DNA of 64,000 bases from Bordetella parapertussis (GCA_945906815.1 CAMDRT010000001.1:1-64000), one strand, 5' to 3'; shown: positions 1 to 9,684, counted from the stretch's first letter. Numbers and translations are program-made. Notes: a model not told the origin generated them from the letters alone.

Positions 1-1199
1 ATGATGTCCATCAGCACCACCTCTACCTCCGGTTGGGCGCGCAACTGCTCTAGGCCCCCCGCGCCGTTCTCGGCGTGGTAGACGGCCATGCCGCAGGACT
101 CGAGCGTGCCCTCGGTGCCGACCTCGCGCGCGACGCGGGTGACCTCGCCGGCGAAGCCGTTCAACTGATCCACCATGACGTTGATGGTGTTCTTGAGCTC
201 GAGCACCTCGCCTTTGACATCCACCGTTATTTTGCGCGAGAGGTCGCCCTTCGCCACCGCGGTAGTCACTTCGGCGATGTTGCGCACCTGACCGGTGAGG
301 TTGTTAGCCATGGTGTTGACGTTGTCGGTGAGGTCTTTCCAGGTGCCGGCGACGCCCGGCACGAGCGCCTGGCCACCGAGCTTGCCGTCGGTGCCGACCT
401 CGCGCGCCACGCGGGTGACCTCACCGGCGAAACCGTTCAACTGGTCGACCATGGTGTTGATAGCCTCCTTGAGCTGGAGGATCTCGCCGCGCACGTCTAC
501 CGCGATCTTCTTGGAGAGATCGCCGCTGGCGACGGCGACGGTGACCTCGGAGATGTTGCGGACTTGGGCGGTGAGGTTGCCGGCCATCTGGTTAACGCTG
601 TCGGTGAGTTCCTTCCAGGCGCCAGTGGCCCCCGGCACGGCCGCCTGACCGCCGAGCTTGCCCTCGGTACCGACCTCGCGCGCCACGCGCGTGACCTCGT
701 CGGTGAAGGTGGAGAGCTGTCCGAGCAGGCCGTTGATCGTGCGGGCGCCGCGCAGGAACTCGCCCTGGAGCGGGCGGCCGTTTGCCTCCAGCGACACGCT
801 CTGGAGCAGGTCGCCCTTGGCCACGGCGTCTATGGTGCGCGTGACCTCCACGGTGGGCCGCACGACGTCGTCCAGCAGCCCGTTGATGGTCCTCACCTTG
901 CTGGCCCAACTGCCGCGCAGCGCCGGCATGGCCATGCGTTCCTGCAGCCGCCCCTCCCGGCCCACCGCGAGGCCCAGGCGATCCACCTCCTGCGCCAGCG
1001 TCTGCTCGCCGGCGACGATGTCGTTGAAGGTGTCGGCGAGCTTGCCGTGGAGGCCGCTCCAGTCCCCCGGTAGCCGCACGGCGAAGTCCCCGTTGCGGAA
1101 GGACTGCAGCGCGGCGAGGAGGACGCGGAGCTGCGGGCCGGCATCGCCATCAGGCGCGGCGTTTGATGCGGATGGCATGGGCCGTTTTGAGGTGGTCAT
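1..1199 (-). CDS. HAMP-array sensor protein joined directly to a receiver-like segment (3' end outside window)
   Basis: The reading frame is open from an ATG at 1199, preceded by a good AAAGGAG ribosome site, to the left edge (399 codons seen). HAMP-type units are recognisable by the recurring GDL(S/L) plus DxxGE pattern near residues 36, 128, 226 and 317. They are linked by the [19 protein letters not shown] spacer typical of large soluble hybrid histidine kinases that read osmotic or stress signals. In such proteins several HAMPs are followed by GAF, HisKA and HATPase domains and then receivers. Here, at about residue 366 (near position 105), the spacer passes in frame into [10 protein letters not shown]...EVVLMDIM, the middle of a receiver domain. 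The kinase core and the start of the receiver are therefore absent. This could be a true in-frame deletion or an assembly join. The N-terminus shows no membrane segment. Confidence 0.75.
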   Translation of the reverse strand, partial: MTTSKRPMPSASNAAPDGDAGPQLRVLLAALQSFRNGDFAVRLPGDWSGLHGKLADTFNDIVAGEQTLAQEVDRLGLAVGREGRLQERMAMPALRGSWASKVRTINGLLDDVVRPTVEVTRTIDAVAKGDLLQSVSLEANGRPLQGEFLRGARTINGLLGQLSTFTDEVTRVAREVGTEGKLGGQAAVPGATGAWKELTDSVNQMAGNLTAQVRNISEVTVAVASGDLSKKIAVDVRGEILQLKEAINTMVDQLNGFAGEVTRVAREVGTDGKLGGQALVPGVAGTWKDLTDNVNTMANNLTGQVRNIAEVTTAVAKGDLSRKITVDVKGEVLELKNTINVMVDQLNGFAGEVTRVAREVGTEGTLESCGMAVYHAENGAGGLEQLRAQPEVEVVLMDI

Positions 1200-1405
1200 G
1201 GTGACTCCTTTAGGTTGGCGGCGTCCCGCTCGCAGTTGCAGTTGAGGCCCGGAGCGGGTGGCAAAAATCAGTATGCGACGTTTTGAATTTGAAGGGTAGA
1301 AGCAAGGCTAATCGTATAAAAACCTTTTATGAATTAAATGGTTATGCTATCGGTCTTGGGCTTAGACTTGCCCGGACAGATAAAATTCACTAAGTAAACA
1401 GTAGT

Positions 1406-1457
1406 GGGCCCCTCTAAAAGTCCGTCACACCGGCGAGTGGGATTTTTAGAGGTCCCC
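1406..1457. repeat. Imperfect inverted repeat between divergent genes
   Basis: CCTCTAAAA (1411-1419) pairs perfectly with TTTTAGAGG (1444-1452), and GGG (1406-1408) with CCC (1455-1457) after a two-base mismatch. The loop is 24 nt. The surrounding 1200-1522 interval separates the minus-strand HAMP gene from the plus-strand Bug gene and contains no other gene. The arms could be a terminator-like hairpin, an operator, or paired insertion-sequence ends. No coding sequence lies between them. The structure is seen in the sequence; its role is unknown. Confidence 0.4.
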
Positions 1458-1522
1458 TATTGAAACCTGATACTGTTTCGCGGTAGCGGCTGGGGTACAC
1501 CATGTTTCAAGGAGAATTTGTG

Positions 1523-2494
1523 ATGCAACGCGTTTTTGGTTTCGGCATTATGGTGTGGGCGCTGTGGTGCGTAGCAGCGCCGGCATTGGCGCAATCCTAT
1601 CCGTATCGTCCGATTCGGCTGATCGTGCCGTTTCCACCCGGCGGCAGCACCGACACCTACTCGCGCATCATCAGTATCAAGCTGTCCGAAGCGCTGGGGC
1701 AGCAATTGGTGCTGGACAATCGCGCCGGCGCTGCGGGTGCGTTAGGGGCGGAGATTGCAGCGCATGCGGCTGCGGATGGCTACACCATAGTGTTGGGGCA
1801 GGACAGCAATCTGGTGGTCGGCCAGGCGGTGCGCAAGCAGAAAAACTATGACACGCTCACCGCCTTTGCGCCGATCTCGCTGGTGGTGCGTACGCCACAG
1901 GTGTTTGTGGTGAGCGACAAGTCGCCGCTGCGGTCGCTCAAGGACCTCATCGCAGCCGCCAAGGCGAATCCCGGCGTATTGACATTTGCATCGGCGGGTA
2001 CCGCGGGCAGCAGCCACGTGCTCGGTGCATTCTTCAACGGCGCCATGGGCATCAATACCCTGCATGTGCCGTATAAAGGCGGTGGGCCGGGCATGCTCGA
2101 TTTGTATGCCGGACGCGTGTCCTACATGATCACGTCCATGGTCTCGGCGCTAACCTATGCGCGGGATGGGCGCGCAAGACTGCTGGCCGTAACCGGCGTG
2201 AAGCGATCCCCTTTATTTCCCGACGTGCCGACGGCCGCAGAATCTGGTATGCCCGGGTTCGAGGCCATCCTTTGGCATGGCCTGCTGGCACCGGCCAAGG
2301 TGCCGCGGGAAGTGGTCATGCGCCTGAATCGAGAGACTGTAAAAGTGTTGGCCATGCCCGAAGTGCAGAAGAGTCTGCAGTTTGAAGGCGGCATGGTATC
2401 CCCCAGTACGCCGGAAGAGTTCGCCGTTTTTCTGCGCGCCGATATTGTGCGGTGGGAGAAGATGATCAAACAAACGGGCATCACCCTCGACTGA
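1523..2494 (+). CDS. Bug/TctC-family periplasmic substrate-binding protein
   Basis: Encodes about 323 residues of the tripartite tricarboxylate transporter receptor (Bug) family, which binds carboxylates in the periplasm. A signal peptide ends at about residue 23 (ALA/Q). It is followed by the hallmark YPYRPIRLIVPFPPGG and later DNRAGAAGALGAE, the usual ligand-loop region. The ATG at 1523 is chosen over the upstream ATG at 1502 because an AAGGAG ribosome site lies between them at 1509-1514. No tctA or tctB membrane genes are adjacent, so this is an orphan receptor whose partner permease must lie elsewhere. The ligand cannot be told from sequence. It is followed by a convergent cytochrome b561 gene. 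Confidence 0.9.
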   Translation: MQRVFGFGIMVWALWCVAAPALAQSYPYRPIRLIVPFPPGGSTDTYSRIISIKLSEALGQQLVLDNRAGAAGALGAEIAAHAAADGYTIVLGQDSNLVVGQAVRKQKNYDTLTAFAPISLVVRTPQVFVVSDKSPLRSLKDLIAAAKANPGVLTFASAGTAGSSHVLGAFFNGAMGINTLHVPYKGGGPGMLDLYAGRVSYMITSMVSALTYARDGRARLLAVTGVKRSPLFPDVPTAAESGMPGFEAILWHGLLAPAKVPREVVMRLNRETVKVLAMPEVQKSLQFEGGMVSPSTPEEFAVFLRADIVRWEKMIKQTGITLD

Positions 2495-2525
2495 CGGTTG
2501 CCGCGCGCACACCGACAAGCTGAGG

Positions 2526-3086
2526 TTACTCCACCCGGGTGAACGGCAGCATGCGTTTTAACACGTTGTCGCGGTCCCAGTAGTGGTGCTTCAGCGCCGC
2601 ACCGACATGGATGATCAATAGCAGAATCAGCGCATTGCCCATCATCACGTGCGTGTCGTGCAATAAATCGGTCAGGGTTTTGCTCAGCAGCGGAAAATGC
2701 GGCACTTCGAACAGGCCGAACCACAGCGTCGCAATGCCGTCGCGGTCGGTCGACACCCGCAGCCATCCGCTTAGCGGCAGTCCCAGCATGAGTGCGTAGA
2801 ACAGGAAATGGCTGGCATGCGCCGCCCGCCGCGCCCACGCCGGCATCGCATCCGGCAATCGCGGCACCGGATGCTGCAGTCGCCACACGATGCGCAACAC
2901 GCTCAGCAGCAGCACCGTCAAGCCGAACGATTTGTGCAACTGATAGAGCGCTAACTTGTCGGGGTTGCTGTCGGGCAGCTCGTGCATGGTTTTGCCGACG
3001 ATGAGTAGGCCGACCAGTGCGACCGCGATCAGCCAGTGCAAGGTCATGGCGATGGCGCCGTAACGGGCGGCGGGGGTTTCGGTCAC
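2526..3086 (-). CDS. Cytochrome b561 (di-haem membrane protein)
   Basis: 186 residues, four transmembrane helices, related to E. coli CybB and other prokaryotic b561 proteins that pass electrons from ubiquinol or superoxide across the inner membrane. Candidate haem ligands are His17 (in TLHW), His51 (in QLHKS), His146 (in HDTH) and His160 (in IIHVG), matching the four-histidine pattern of the family. The start is the GTG at 3086, six bases after an AGGAG site. The frame is open further upstream but would run into the higA end without a ribosome site. It lies 29 bp downstream of higA on the same strand, so read-through from the toxin-antitoxin promoter is possible though functionally unrelated. 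Confidence 0.85.
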   Translation of the reverse strand: MTETPAARYGAIAMTLHWLIAVALVGLLIVGKTMHELPDSNPDKLALYQLHKSFGLTVLLLSVLRIVWRLQHPVPRLPDAMPAWARRAAHASHFLFYALMLGLPLSGWLRVSTDRDGIATLWFGLFEVPHFPLLSKTLTDLLHDTHVMMGNALILLLIIHVGAALKHHYWDRDNVLKRMLPFTRVE

Positions 3087-3115
3087 GCTAGTCTCCTGAG
3101 GGTCAGCGAGGCCTG

Positions 3116-3424
3116 CTACGCCGCAGCAAGGGTCCTGATTTGCTGATACTTCTTCTGTTGTCCCAACTCCCACAGATCAAGCGTCTGCTGCATACGTAGC
3201 CAAATTTGCGGCCCATTGCCCAGCGCTTTGCCTAGTCGCATGGCCATATCCGGGGTGATGGTTCGCTTCTCGTTCAGGATCTCAGAAACAGTTAAGCGAG
3301 AAACGCCAATCCAGTCGGCAAATTCCTTCTGGGTCATCCGCGTTGCCGGCAGGACATCTTCACGCAGGATGGCGCCAGGATGGGTAGGACGCCGCCTGGG
3401 ATCGCGTAGTGACCGAGTGTTCAT
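3116..3424 (-). CDS. higA: HigA antitoxin, XRE-type DNA-binding protein
   Basis: 102 residues with a helix-turn-helix at about 30-58 (MTQKEFADWIGVSRLTVSEI) and the ILNEKR turn typical of HigA/VapI antitoxins. The N-terminal HPGAILREDVL segment is a family signature. HigA neutralises the upstream-encoded HigB ribosome-dependent mRNA endonuclease and represses the shared promoter. Its ATG overlaps the HigB stop by one base (TAATG), implying translational coupling. The toxin-first order is normal for higBA. Confidence 0.9.
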   Translation of the reverse strand: MNTRSLRDPRRRPTHPGAILREDVLPATRMTQKEFADWIGVSRLTVSEILNEKRTITPDMAMRLGKALGNGPQIWLRMQQTLDLWELGQQKKYQQIRTLAAA

Positions 3425-3702
3425 TAGTGATAGTCCTCCAGGTTAACAATGATTACGTCCTCGCCATCAAAGGCAAAGGTAATACGCCAATTCCCTGAAA
3501 CCGTCATGGCCCACTGCCCTTTTCTGTCGCCCTTGAGGGGATGCAGATACATGCCAGGGATCATCAGTTGCTCAGGGTTGCTCGCCTCGTCCAGGGCATC
3601 AAGAATGCGCGTGACCCTTCCGGCATGCTGGGCTTGAATGCCCTTCGCTTCTCCTTTGCGGAAGAAACGCTCAAGTCCTTTGTGGCGGAAGCTTTTGATC
3701 AC
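3424..3702 (-). CDS. higB: HigB toxin, RelE-superfamily mRNA interferase
   Basis: 92 residues beginning MIKSFRHKGLERFF and ending AFDGEDVIIVNLEDYH, the standard HigB/plasmid-killer layout. The GNWRITFAFDG stretch and the preceding HPLKGDRKGQWAMTV carry the basic and aromatic residues used for ribosome-dependent mRNA cutting in this family. The start is a GTG at 3702. The length equals that of characterised HigB proteins, so the gene appears intact. It forms a two-gene operon with higA, and an inverted repeat just upstream is a likely operator. Confidence 0.9.
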   Translation of the reverse strand: MIKSFRHKGLERFFRKGEAKGIQAQHAGRVTRILDALDEASNPEQLMIPGMYLHPLKGDRKGQWAMTVSGNWRITFAFDGEDVIIVNLEDYH

Positions 3703-3710
3703 AGCGCACA

Positions 3711-3753
3711 GTGTAATCTAGGAGCCTACGAAATGCAATGTGTAGGATTACAC
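3711..3753. promoter_or_regulatory. Probable higBA operator (inverted repeat)
   Basis: GTGTAATC at 3711-3718 is matched by GATTACAC at 3746-3753, with a further CTA/TAG pair partly extending the arms. The repeat sits immediately upstream of the higB GTG at 3702. HigA proteins autoregulate through palindromes in this position, so the site is a reasonable operator. Binding is inferred. Confidence 0.5.
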
Positions 3754-3851
3754 CAAGCGTGCGGTGCACCACTCCTGACTCTATGTCCGGGAAAGCGAAG
3801 GACGCGGGGGCGGAAATCGCCGGGTGACGTTCCAAGCGTGATCGAATTGCG

Positions 3852-4175
3852 TCAGGTCGCCAGTTTCGCAGACGCCAGTCGGTTGATGCTCACGCCCTGT
3901 TCGGCCGCTTCGGTCGCCAGTGCGCGATGCACGAGAGGGGGCACGCGAACGATGAAACGTCCGCTGTACTGCCTCTCGGCCAGCGCCTCGGGGACGGGCT
4001 CTTTACTGGCCTGTAGGTCCGCGACAGCTTCAGCGACCACGCGGCGAATACCGGCCAACGCCTTCTCGGGCGTAGGCGCCAGCCAGGACAAGGATGAAAA
4101 CTCTGCGCACAGACCGACATGCTCGTGGTCTTCCTGCGACCAGGTTACGCGGTAGGTGTAGTGATTGACGTTCAT
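3852..4175 (-). CDS. hicB: HicB antitoxin
   Basis: 107 residues. The N-terminal half (YTYRVTWSQEDHEHVGLCAEFSSL) is the HicB partial RNase-H-like fold that covers the HicA active site. The C-terminal GRFIVRVPPLVHRALATEA followed by GVSINRLASAKL is a ribbon-helix-helix DNA-binding domain. It pairs with hicA just upstream, overlapping it by four bases. As a DNA-binding antitoxin it probably represses its own promoter. Nothing suggests damage. Confidence 0.88.
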   Translation of the reverse strand: MNVNHYTYRVTWSQEDHEHVGLCAEFSSLSWLAPTPEKALAGIRRVVAEAVADLQASKEPVPEALAERQYSGRFIVRVPPLVHRALATEAAEQGVSINRLASAKLAT

Positions 4176-4420
4176 GATTTGATCTCCAATCGTTCGATGG
4201 CCAGCAGCACCTGGTGCACCTGATACGCCTTTGCCTTGCCCTTGTCGTCTTGAATATTGACCCGCGGGTCACCGGCCCACGGCGTTTTGAATATCGAGTG
4301 GCTGCCACCGCGGTGCCGGGCCTTGCCGAAGTAGACCTCGCAGACCTTGTGCAAATCGCCGAAGCGAACATTGGCTGGCTCACGACGCATCTGGTCAAGG
4401 ATTTTTTCGACGCGGCTCAT
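4172..4420 (-). CDS. hicA: HicA toxin, mRNA interferase
   Basis: 82 residues with the small double-stranded-RNA-binding-like fold of HicA. The catalytic histidine is His41 in HRGGSHSIFK, and the family end AYQVHQVLLAIERL is present. HicA cleaves mRNA independently of the ribosome when HicB is degraded. It is the first gene of the pair on the minus strand and overlaps hicB (ATGA). The region upstream (4421-4460) carries GATACTAT, a word also found upstream of the second hicAB in this window. Confidence 0.88.
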   Translation of the reverse strand: MSRVEKILDQMRREPANVRFGDLHKVCEVYFGKARHRGGSHSIFKTPWAGDPRVNIQDDKGKAKAYQVHQVLLAIERLEIKS

Positions 4421-4424
4421 CCAT

Positions 4425-4450
4425 AGATAGTATCACTAATGATATCTCAT
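4425..4450. promoter_or_regulatory. Probable hicAB operator/promoter (first copy)
   Basis: Just upstream of hicA, read on the minus strand, the sequence contains GATATCATTAG followed by TGATACTATC. The GATACTAT word is shared with the direct repeats before the second hicAB at 20284-20307. HicB or HicAB binding here is inferred from the shared word and the position only. Confidence 0.35.
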
Positions 4451-4515
4451 CACAATGTCGAAGGTGAGGGAAAGACTTTGAAAGAACCGCAGGAACCTGA
4501 ACAGTTACGATTTTT

Positions 4516-5712
<1,197 letters not shown>

Positions 5713-5760
5713 TTATAAGATCCGAGTATGGTAACGTGATAAATCCTAAGAGGAGTAACC

Positions 5761-6795
5761 ATGAAATTCAAGTCCACCATTTTTGTCCTGCTCTCGGTAT
5801 TCACTTGTGGATGGGCAGGTGTCGCGCAATCGCAGGAGGTGACGCTCAAGATACACCACTTCCTGCCGCCACCCTCCACCGCGCATGCCAAATTCATTGT
5901 TCCCTGGTGCGAGAAGATCGGCAAGGAATCCGGCGGCAGGCTCGCGTGCCAGATTTATCCCGCGATGCAACTCGGCGGCGCGCCGCCGCAGTTGTATGGT
6001 CAGGTGACGGACGGCGTCGCCGATATCGTGTGGACCCTGCCCGGCTACACCGCGGGCCGCTTCCCCCTGATCGAGGCTTTCGAGCTGCCGTTTACGATGA
6101 CCAACGCCGAGGCCACCTCGCGCGCGCTGTGGCTTTACGTGCAACAGCATGCCAAAGGCGAATTCAAGGACGTGCATCCGCTGGCTTTCCACGTTCACGG
6201 TCCGGGCTACATCCACATGCGTGAGAAGCAGATTCGCACGCTTGCCGACATGAAGGGCGTCAAGGTGCGCGCACCCACCCGGCTCACCAACAAGCTGATC
6301 GGTGCGATGGGTGCCACGCCCGTGGGCATGCCGGTGCCGCAGGTGCCGGAGGCGCTCAGCCGGGGCGTGATAGACGGTGCGGTGATTCCGTGGGAGGTGG
6401 TGCCGGCGGTAAAGGTGGAAGAACTGACAAAATTCCATACTGAAACCGATGCTAAATTTTTCGCAATGTACACCTCGACTTTCATTTTCGCGATGAATAG
6501 CGCCAAGTACAAGGCGCTGTCGCCGGAGCTGAAAAAGGTAATCGATCAGAATTCGGGCGAGGAACTTTCAGCGTGGATCGGTAAGGTATTTCAGGAAGCG
6601 GATGTGCCTGGGCGCAAGCTGGCGGAGGCTCGCGGTAACCAGTTCTACACCGTGCCGGCGGCTGAGCTGGAAAACTGGCGCAAGGTGGCGCGGCCGATCA
6701 CGGACGAGTGGATCAAGGATATCGGTGCCAAGGGCCACGACGGCAAGGCGCTGATTGAATCTGCGCGCGCGCTGATCCAGAAGCATACGAAATAG
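5761..6795 (+). CDS. dctP: TRAP transporter solute-binding protein (DctP family)
   Basis: 344 residues with a signal peptide of about 25 residues and the DctP fold. Features include TLKIHHFLPPPSTAHAKFIVPW near the mature N-terminus and a VKVRAPTRLTNKLIGAMGAT segment carrying the conserved carboxylate-binding arginine. A strong AGAGGAG site precedes the ATG. It is the first gene of a complete dctPQM set and captures a carboxylate in the periplasm for sodium-driven uptake. Its divergence from pobA suggests an aromatic carboxylate ligand, but that is inference. The gene symbol denotes the family, not proven C4-dicarboxylate specificity. Confidence 0.9.
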   Translation: MKFKSTIFVLLSVFTCGWAGVAQSQEVTLKIHHFLPPPSTAHAKFIVPWCEKIGKESGGRLACQIYPAMQLGGAPPQLYGQVTDGVADIVWTLPGYTAGRFPLIEAFELPFTMTNAEATSRALWLYVQQHAKGEFKDVHPLAFHVHGPGYIHMREKQIRTLADMKGVKVRAPTRLTNKLIGAMGATPVGMPVPQVPEALSRGVIDGAVIPWEVVPAVKVEELTKFHTETDAKFFAMYTSTFIFAMNSAKYKALSPELKKVIDQNSGEELSAWIGKVFQEADVPGRKLAEARGNQFYTVPAAELENWRKVARPITDEWIKDIGAKGHDGKALIESARALIQKHTK

Positions 6796-6838
6796 CACTG
6801 CGCCCACGCCGTCAGCTTGACGTTGCAGATCGTTGCAG

Positions 6839-7342
6839 ATGCCTGAAGAGTTGCACGCGCAGGCGGCCACTACGCTCGGCCGCGCACTCGGGGCGGCGTG
6901 CAAGCTCCTCGCCCTCCTCGGCGGTGCGGTGCTGTCGGCGCTGGTGCTGATGTCGGTGGCTTCTATCGGCGGGCGCATGATAGGCAGGCCGATCCAGGGC
7001 GACTTCGAGCTGGTGCAGTTTGGCTGTGCGGTGGCGATCGCTTTTTTTCTGCCTTATTGCCAGCTCAATCACGGCAATATCATTGTGGATTTTTTCACCC
7101 TGCGCGCGCGACCGCGGACGCGAGGCGTGCTCGATGCACTCGGCGCCGTGCTGCTCGCCGTGGTCATGGCGCTGGTGGCGTGGCGCACGGGCGCGGGCGC
7201 AGTGGCGATGAAGGCGGGCGGCGAGACCTCGATGATCATGAGTGTGCCGCTGTGGTATGCCTACGCGCTGATGACGCCCGCCTTCGCGCTCACCGCGATC
7301 GCCGGCCTCTACACCGCGTGGCGCACCTGGAAGGCCGCATGA
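6839..7342 (+). CDS. dctQ: TRAP transporter small permease (DctQ family)
   Basis: About 167 residues with four predicted transmembrane helices (around LLALLGGAVLSALVLMSVA, FGCAVAIAFFLPYC, VLLAVVMALVAW and MTPAFALTAIAGLYTA), the usual DctQ topology. The ATG at 6839 is preferred over a TTG at 6833. The upstream sequence has a short duplicated GTTGCAGAT and no strong ribosome site. The stop overlaps the dctM ATG (ATGA), so the two membrane subunits are probably translationally coupled. Confidence 0.85.
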   Translation: MPEELHAQAATTLGRALGAACKLLALLGGAVLSALVLMSVASIGGRMIGRPIQGDFELVQFGCAVAIAFFLPYCQLNHGNIIVDFFTLRARPRTRGVLDALGAVLLAVVMALVAWRTGAGAVAMKAGGETSMIMSVPLWYAYALMTPAFALTAIAGLYTAWRTWKAA

Positions 7343-8664
7343 GCGCGCTGAGTGTCGGCATTGCACTATTCGCAGGCATGCTCGCACTGATGGCGTTGCG
7401 CGTGCCGATCGCGATCGCCATGTTCGTCGCGGGCGCCATTGGTTATGCAGCGCAGGCGAGCCCGGACGCGCTGCTCAACCAGCTCAAGGGTATGGCCTAT
7501 GCGCGGCTGTCGGTCCACGACTTGTCGGTGATCCCGCTGTTCCTGTTGATGGGCCAGTTCGCTACCCAGGGCGGCCTGTCGAAGGCGCTGTTCGGTCTGG
7601 CGAACGCACTGATCGGCCACCTGCGTGGCGGGATGGCGATGGCAGCGATACTCGCCTGCGCTGTATTCGGCTCGATCTGCGGCTCATCGGTGGCGACGGC
7701 GGCCACCGTGACGCAGGTCGCGCTGCCCGAGATGCGCCGGCACGGCTACTCCGGCCGGCTGGCCACCGCCACGCTGGCTGCAGGCGGCACACTCGGCATC
7801 CTGATTCCGCCGTCCGTGGTGCTGGTGGTTTACTGCATCCTCACCGAGCAGAACATTGCCAAGCTGTTCGCCGCCGCATTCATACCCGGCTTACTGGCAG
7901 CGGCCTTGTACCTCGCCGCCATCGCGATCTACGTCAAGTTAAATCCGGATCATGGGCCCGCCACCGAGCGCCATAGCCGTGCCGAGTTGCTTGCCGCTGT
8001 GCGCGGCGTGTGGCCGATCATGGGCATCTTTCTGTTGATGTTCGGCGGTATCTACGGCGGCTGGTTCACGCCGACCGAGGGCGCTGCGGTGGGTGCGGCG
8101 AGCACCCTGGTGGTCGCGCTCGCCACGCGCGAGCTCGATAGTGCCGGCCTGATGCGCTGCTTCTATGGCACGGCCGTGACCACCGGCATGATTTTCATGA
8201 TTTTTCTGGGCGCCGATATGCTCAACTCGGCGCTCGCGCTGTCGCAGATGCCGGCGCAATTCGCCAAGGCCGTCGCTGGCAGCAACCTGCCGCCGCTCGC
8301 AGTGGTGCTTGGCATACTCGCGTTTTATCTGGTGCTCGGTTGTGTGATGGATGAACTGGCGATGATACTGCTGACCATACCCATTCTTTTTCCAGCGGTG
8401 ATGGCTCTGGACCTCTACGGGCTGAGCGCCACGCACAAGGCGATCTGGTTCGGCATCCTGGTATTGTGCGTGGTCGAAGTCGGGCTGATCGCGCCGCCGG
8501 TGGGACTCAATGTCTACGTCGTGAACAGCTACGCGCGCGACGTGCCGATGGCCGAGACCTACCGCGGCGTGCTGCCCTTTCTTGCCGCCGACGCGGTGCG
8601 TATCACACTGCTGATCGCTTTCCCGGCGCTGAGTCTGTGGCTGGTGGGGGTGTTGGTACCTTGA
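7339..8664 (+). CDS. dctM: TRAP transporter large permease (DctM family)
   Basis: 441 residues, about twelve hydrophobic segments, the sodium-coupled transport subunit of the TRAP system. Family signatures include VPIAIAMFVAGAIGY near the N-terminus, SICGSSVATAATV, AGGTLGILIPPSVVLVVY and GCVMDELAMILLTIPI. The ATG at 7339 overlaps the dctQ stop. The frame is open further upstream in the dctQ region, but the M-S-A-L-S start aligns with family members. It is followed by a convergent Bug gene after 33 bp. Confidence 0.92.
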   Translation: MSALSVGIALFAGMLALMALRVPIAIAMFVAGAIGYAAQASPDALLNQLKGMAYARLSVHDLSVIPLFLLMGQFATQGGLSKALFGLANALIGHLRGGMAMAAILACAVFGSICGSSVATAATVTQVALPEMRRHGYSGRLATATLAAGGTLGILIPPSVVLVVYCILTEQNIAKLFAAAFIPGLLAAALYLAAIAIYVKLNPDHGPATERHSRAELLAAVRGVWPIMGIFLLMFGGIYGGWFTPTEGAAVGAASTLVVALATRELDSAGLMRCFYGTAVTTGMIFMIFLGADMLNSALALSQMPAQFAKAVAGSNLPPLAVVLGILAFYLVLGCVMDELAMILLTIPILFPAVMALDLYGLSATHKAIWFGILVLCVVEVGLIAPPVGLNVYVVNSYARDVPMAETYRGVLPFLAADAVRITLLIAFPALSLWLVGVLVP

Positions 8665-8697
8665 TCGCCACAGCGGTGAACGGCCTGTACCACTTAC

Positions 8698-9684
8698 CTA
8701 TGGCGCCGGCTTCGGAAACGCTCCGATCTCGTTGAAGAACTCCTTGTACTTGTCCAGGCGCTGGTAGAGGAACTTCAAGTATTCTGCGCTGGCGAGGTAG
8801 CGGTCCTCGTAGTAAAACTTCCGCGCATGATCCTTCCACTGCTGCGTCTCGTGCGCGCGCTTGAGCACGGTTTCCATCATCGCCGCGGTTTCCTTCGGCA
8901 CTCCGGGCGGGAAGACGAAGCCGCGGAGGGTGCCCTCATCGATCTTGTAGCCTGCCTCCGTCGCGGTGGGCAGGTCCGGCAGCTGCGGCATGCGCTTTAA
9001 CGAGGTAATGGCAAGCGTGCGCAGCTTCTTCGCTTCGAGCAGAGCCAGGCCTTCGCTCAGGTTCTCGGTGGTGAAATGCGTATGCCCCCCCGCGACCGAC
9101 AGTACCGCTTCGCCGCCGCCCTTGAACGTGACGAACTTGAACTTCGCGCCCGGCGCAAGTTTTTCCAGCGCGTGGATGACCATGCGCCCCGAGCCCAGCG
9201 GATTGGTGATGGCGCAAACGATGGTGTCGGGCTGCTTGCGCGCCGCTTCCGCGAGATCCCTCAGCGTCTTGTAGGGTGTATCCGCGCCCACCATGATGGC
9301 CTGGGGATCCATGGCGAAGAGCGCGAGCGGCGTGTAATTCTCGAGTCCGATGTTGACGTCGGGCCGCACCGCCATGATGGCGATGGTGCCGGTTGCGGCG
9401 AGCATCACGTAAGGATCGCCGCGCTTGGTCTGAAAGTAGTTGTAGGCAATGAGGCTGCCGCCGCCGGTGCGGTTCTGTACTACGAACGGCTGCGGCAGCA
9501 GCTTGTCCTGGCGGACGATTTCGGCGAGCCTGCGGGCATAAATATCGGTGCCGCTGCCGGCCGAGGTCGGCGAAACCAGTTCGATCGGACGCGTGGGGTA
9601 CGGCTGGCCGATGGCCGTTGCGCATACGCCTGCGGCGAGCGCACCACCCACCAGAAATGCGAGTACACCGAGGGAATTCGTCAT
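8698..9684 (-). CDS. Bug/TctC-family periplasmic binding protein
   Basis: About 328 residues. The start at 9684 is fixed by a GAAGGAG site directly upstream; the longer frame to 9780 includes that site and is rejected. After a signal peptide comes QPYPTRPIELVSPTSAGSGTD, the Bug N-terminal motif, and QNRTGGGSLIAYNYF replaces the more common NRPGAGG loop. The mature protein has an aspartate- and lysine-rich tail (RLDKYKEFFNEIG) not seen in the neighbouring Bug genes. No TctA/TctB genes are nearby. The ligand is unknown. It lies downstream of a second Bug gene on the same strand (102 bp gap). Confidence 0.85.
   Translation of the reverse strand: MTNSLGVLAFLVGGALAAGVCATAIGQPYPTRPIELVSPTSAGSGTDIYARRLAEIVRQDKLLPQPFVVQNRTGGGSLIAYNYFQTKRGDPYVMLAATGTIAIMAVRPDVNIGLENYTPLALFAMDPQAIMVGADTPYKTLRDLAEAARKQPDTIVCAITNPLGSGRMVIHALEKLAPGAKFKFVTFKGGGEAVLSVAGGHTHFTTENLSEGLALLEAKKLRTLAITSLKRMPQLPDLPTATEAGYKIDEGTLRGFVFPPGVPKETAAMMETVLKRAHETQQWKDHARKFYYEDRYLASAEYLKFLYQRLDKYKEFFNEIGAFPKPAP

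Noticed and set aside
75-1245. Long forward-strand frames over the HAMP gene
   Set aside because: They are antisense to a clear HAMP-repeat protein with a good ribosome site. The forward translations show only periodic low-complexity sequence that mirrors the repeats.
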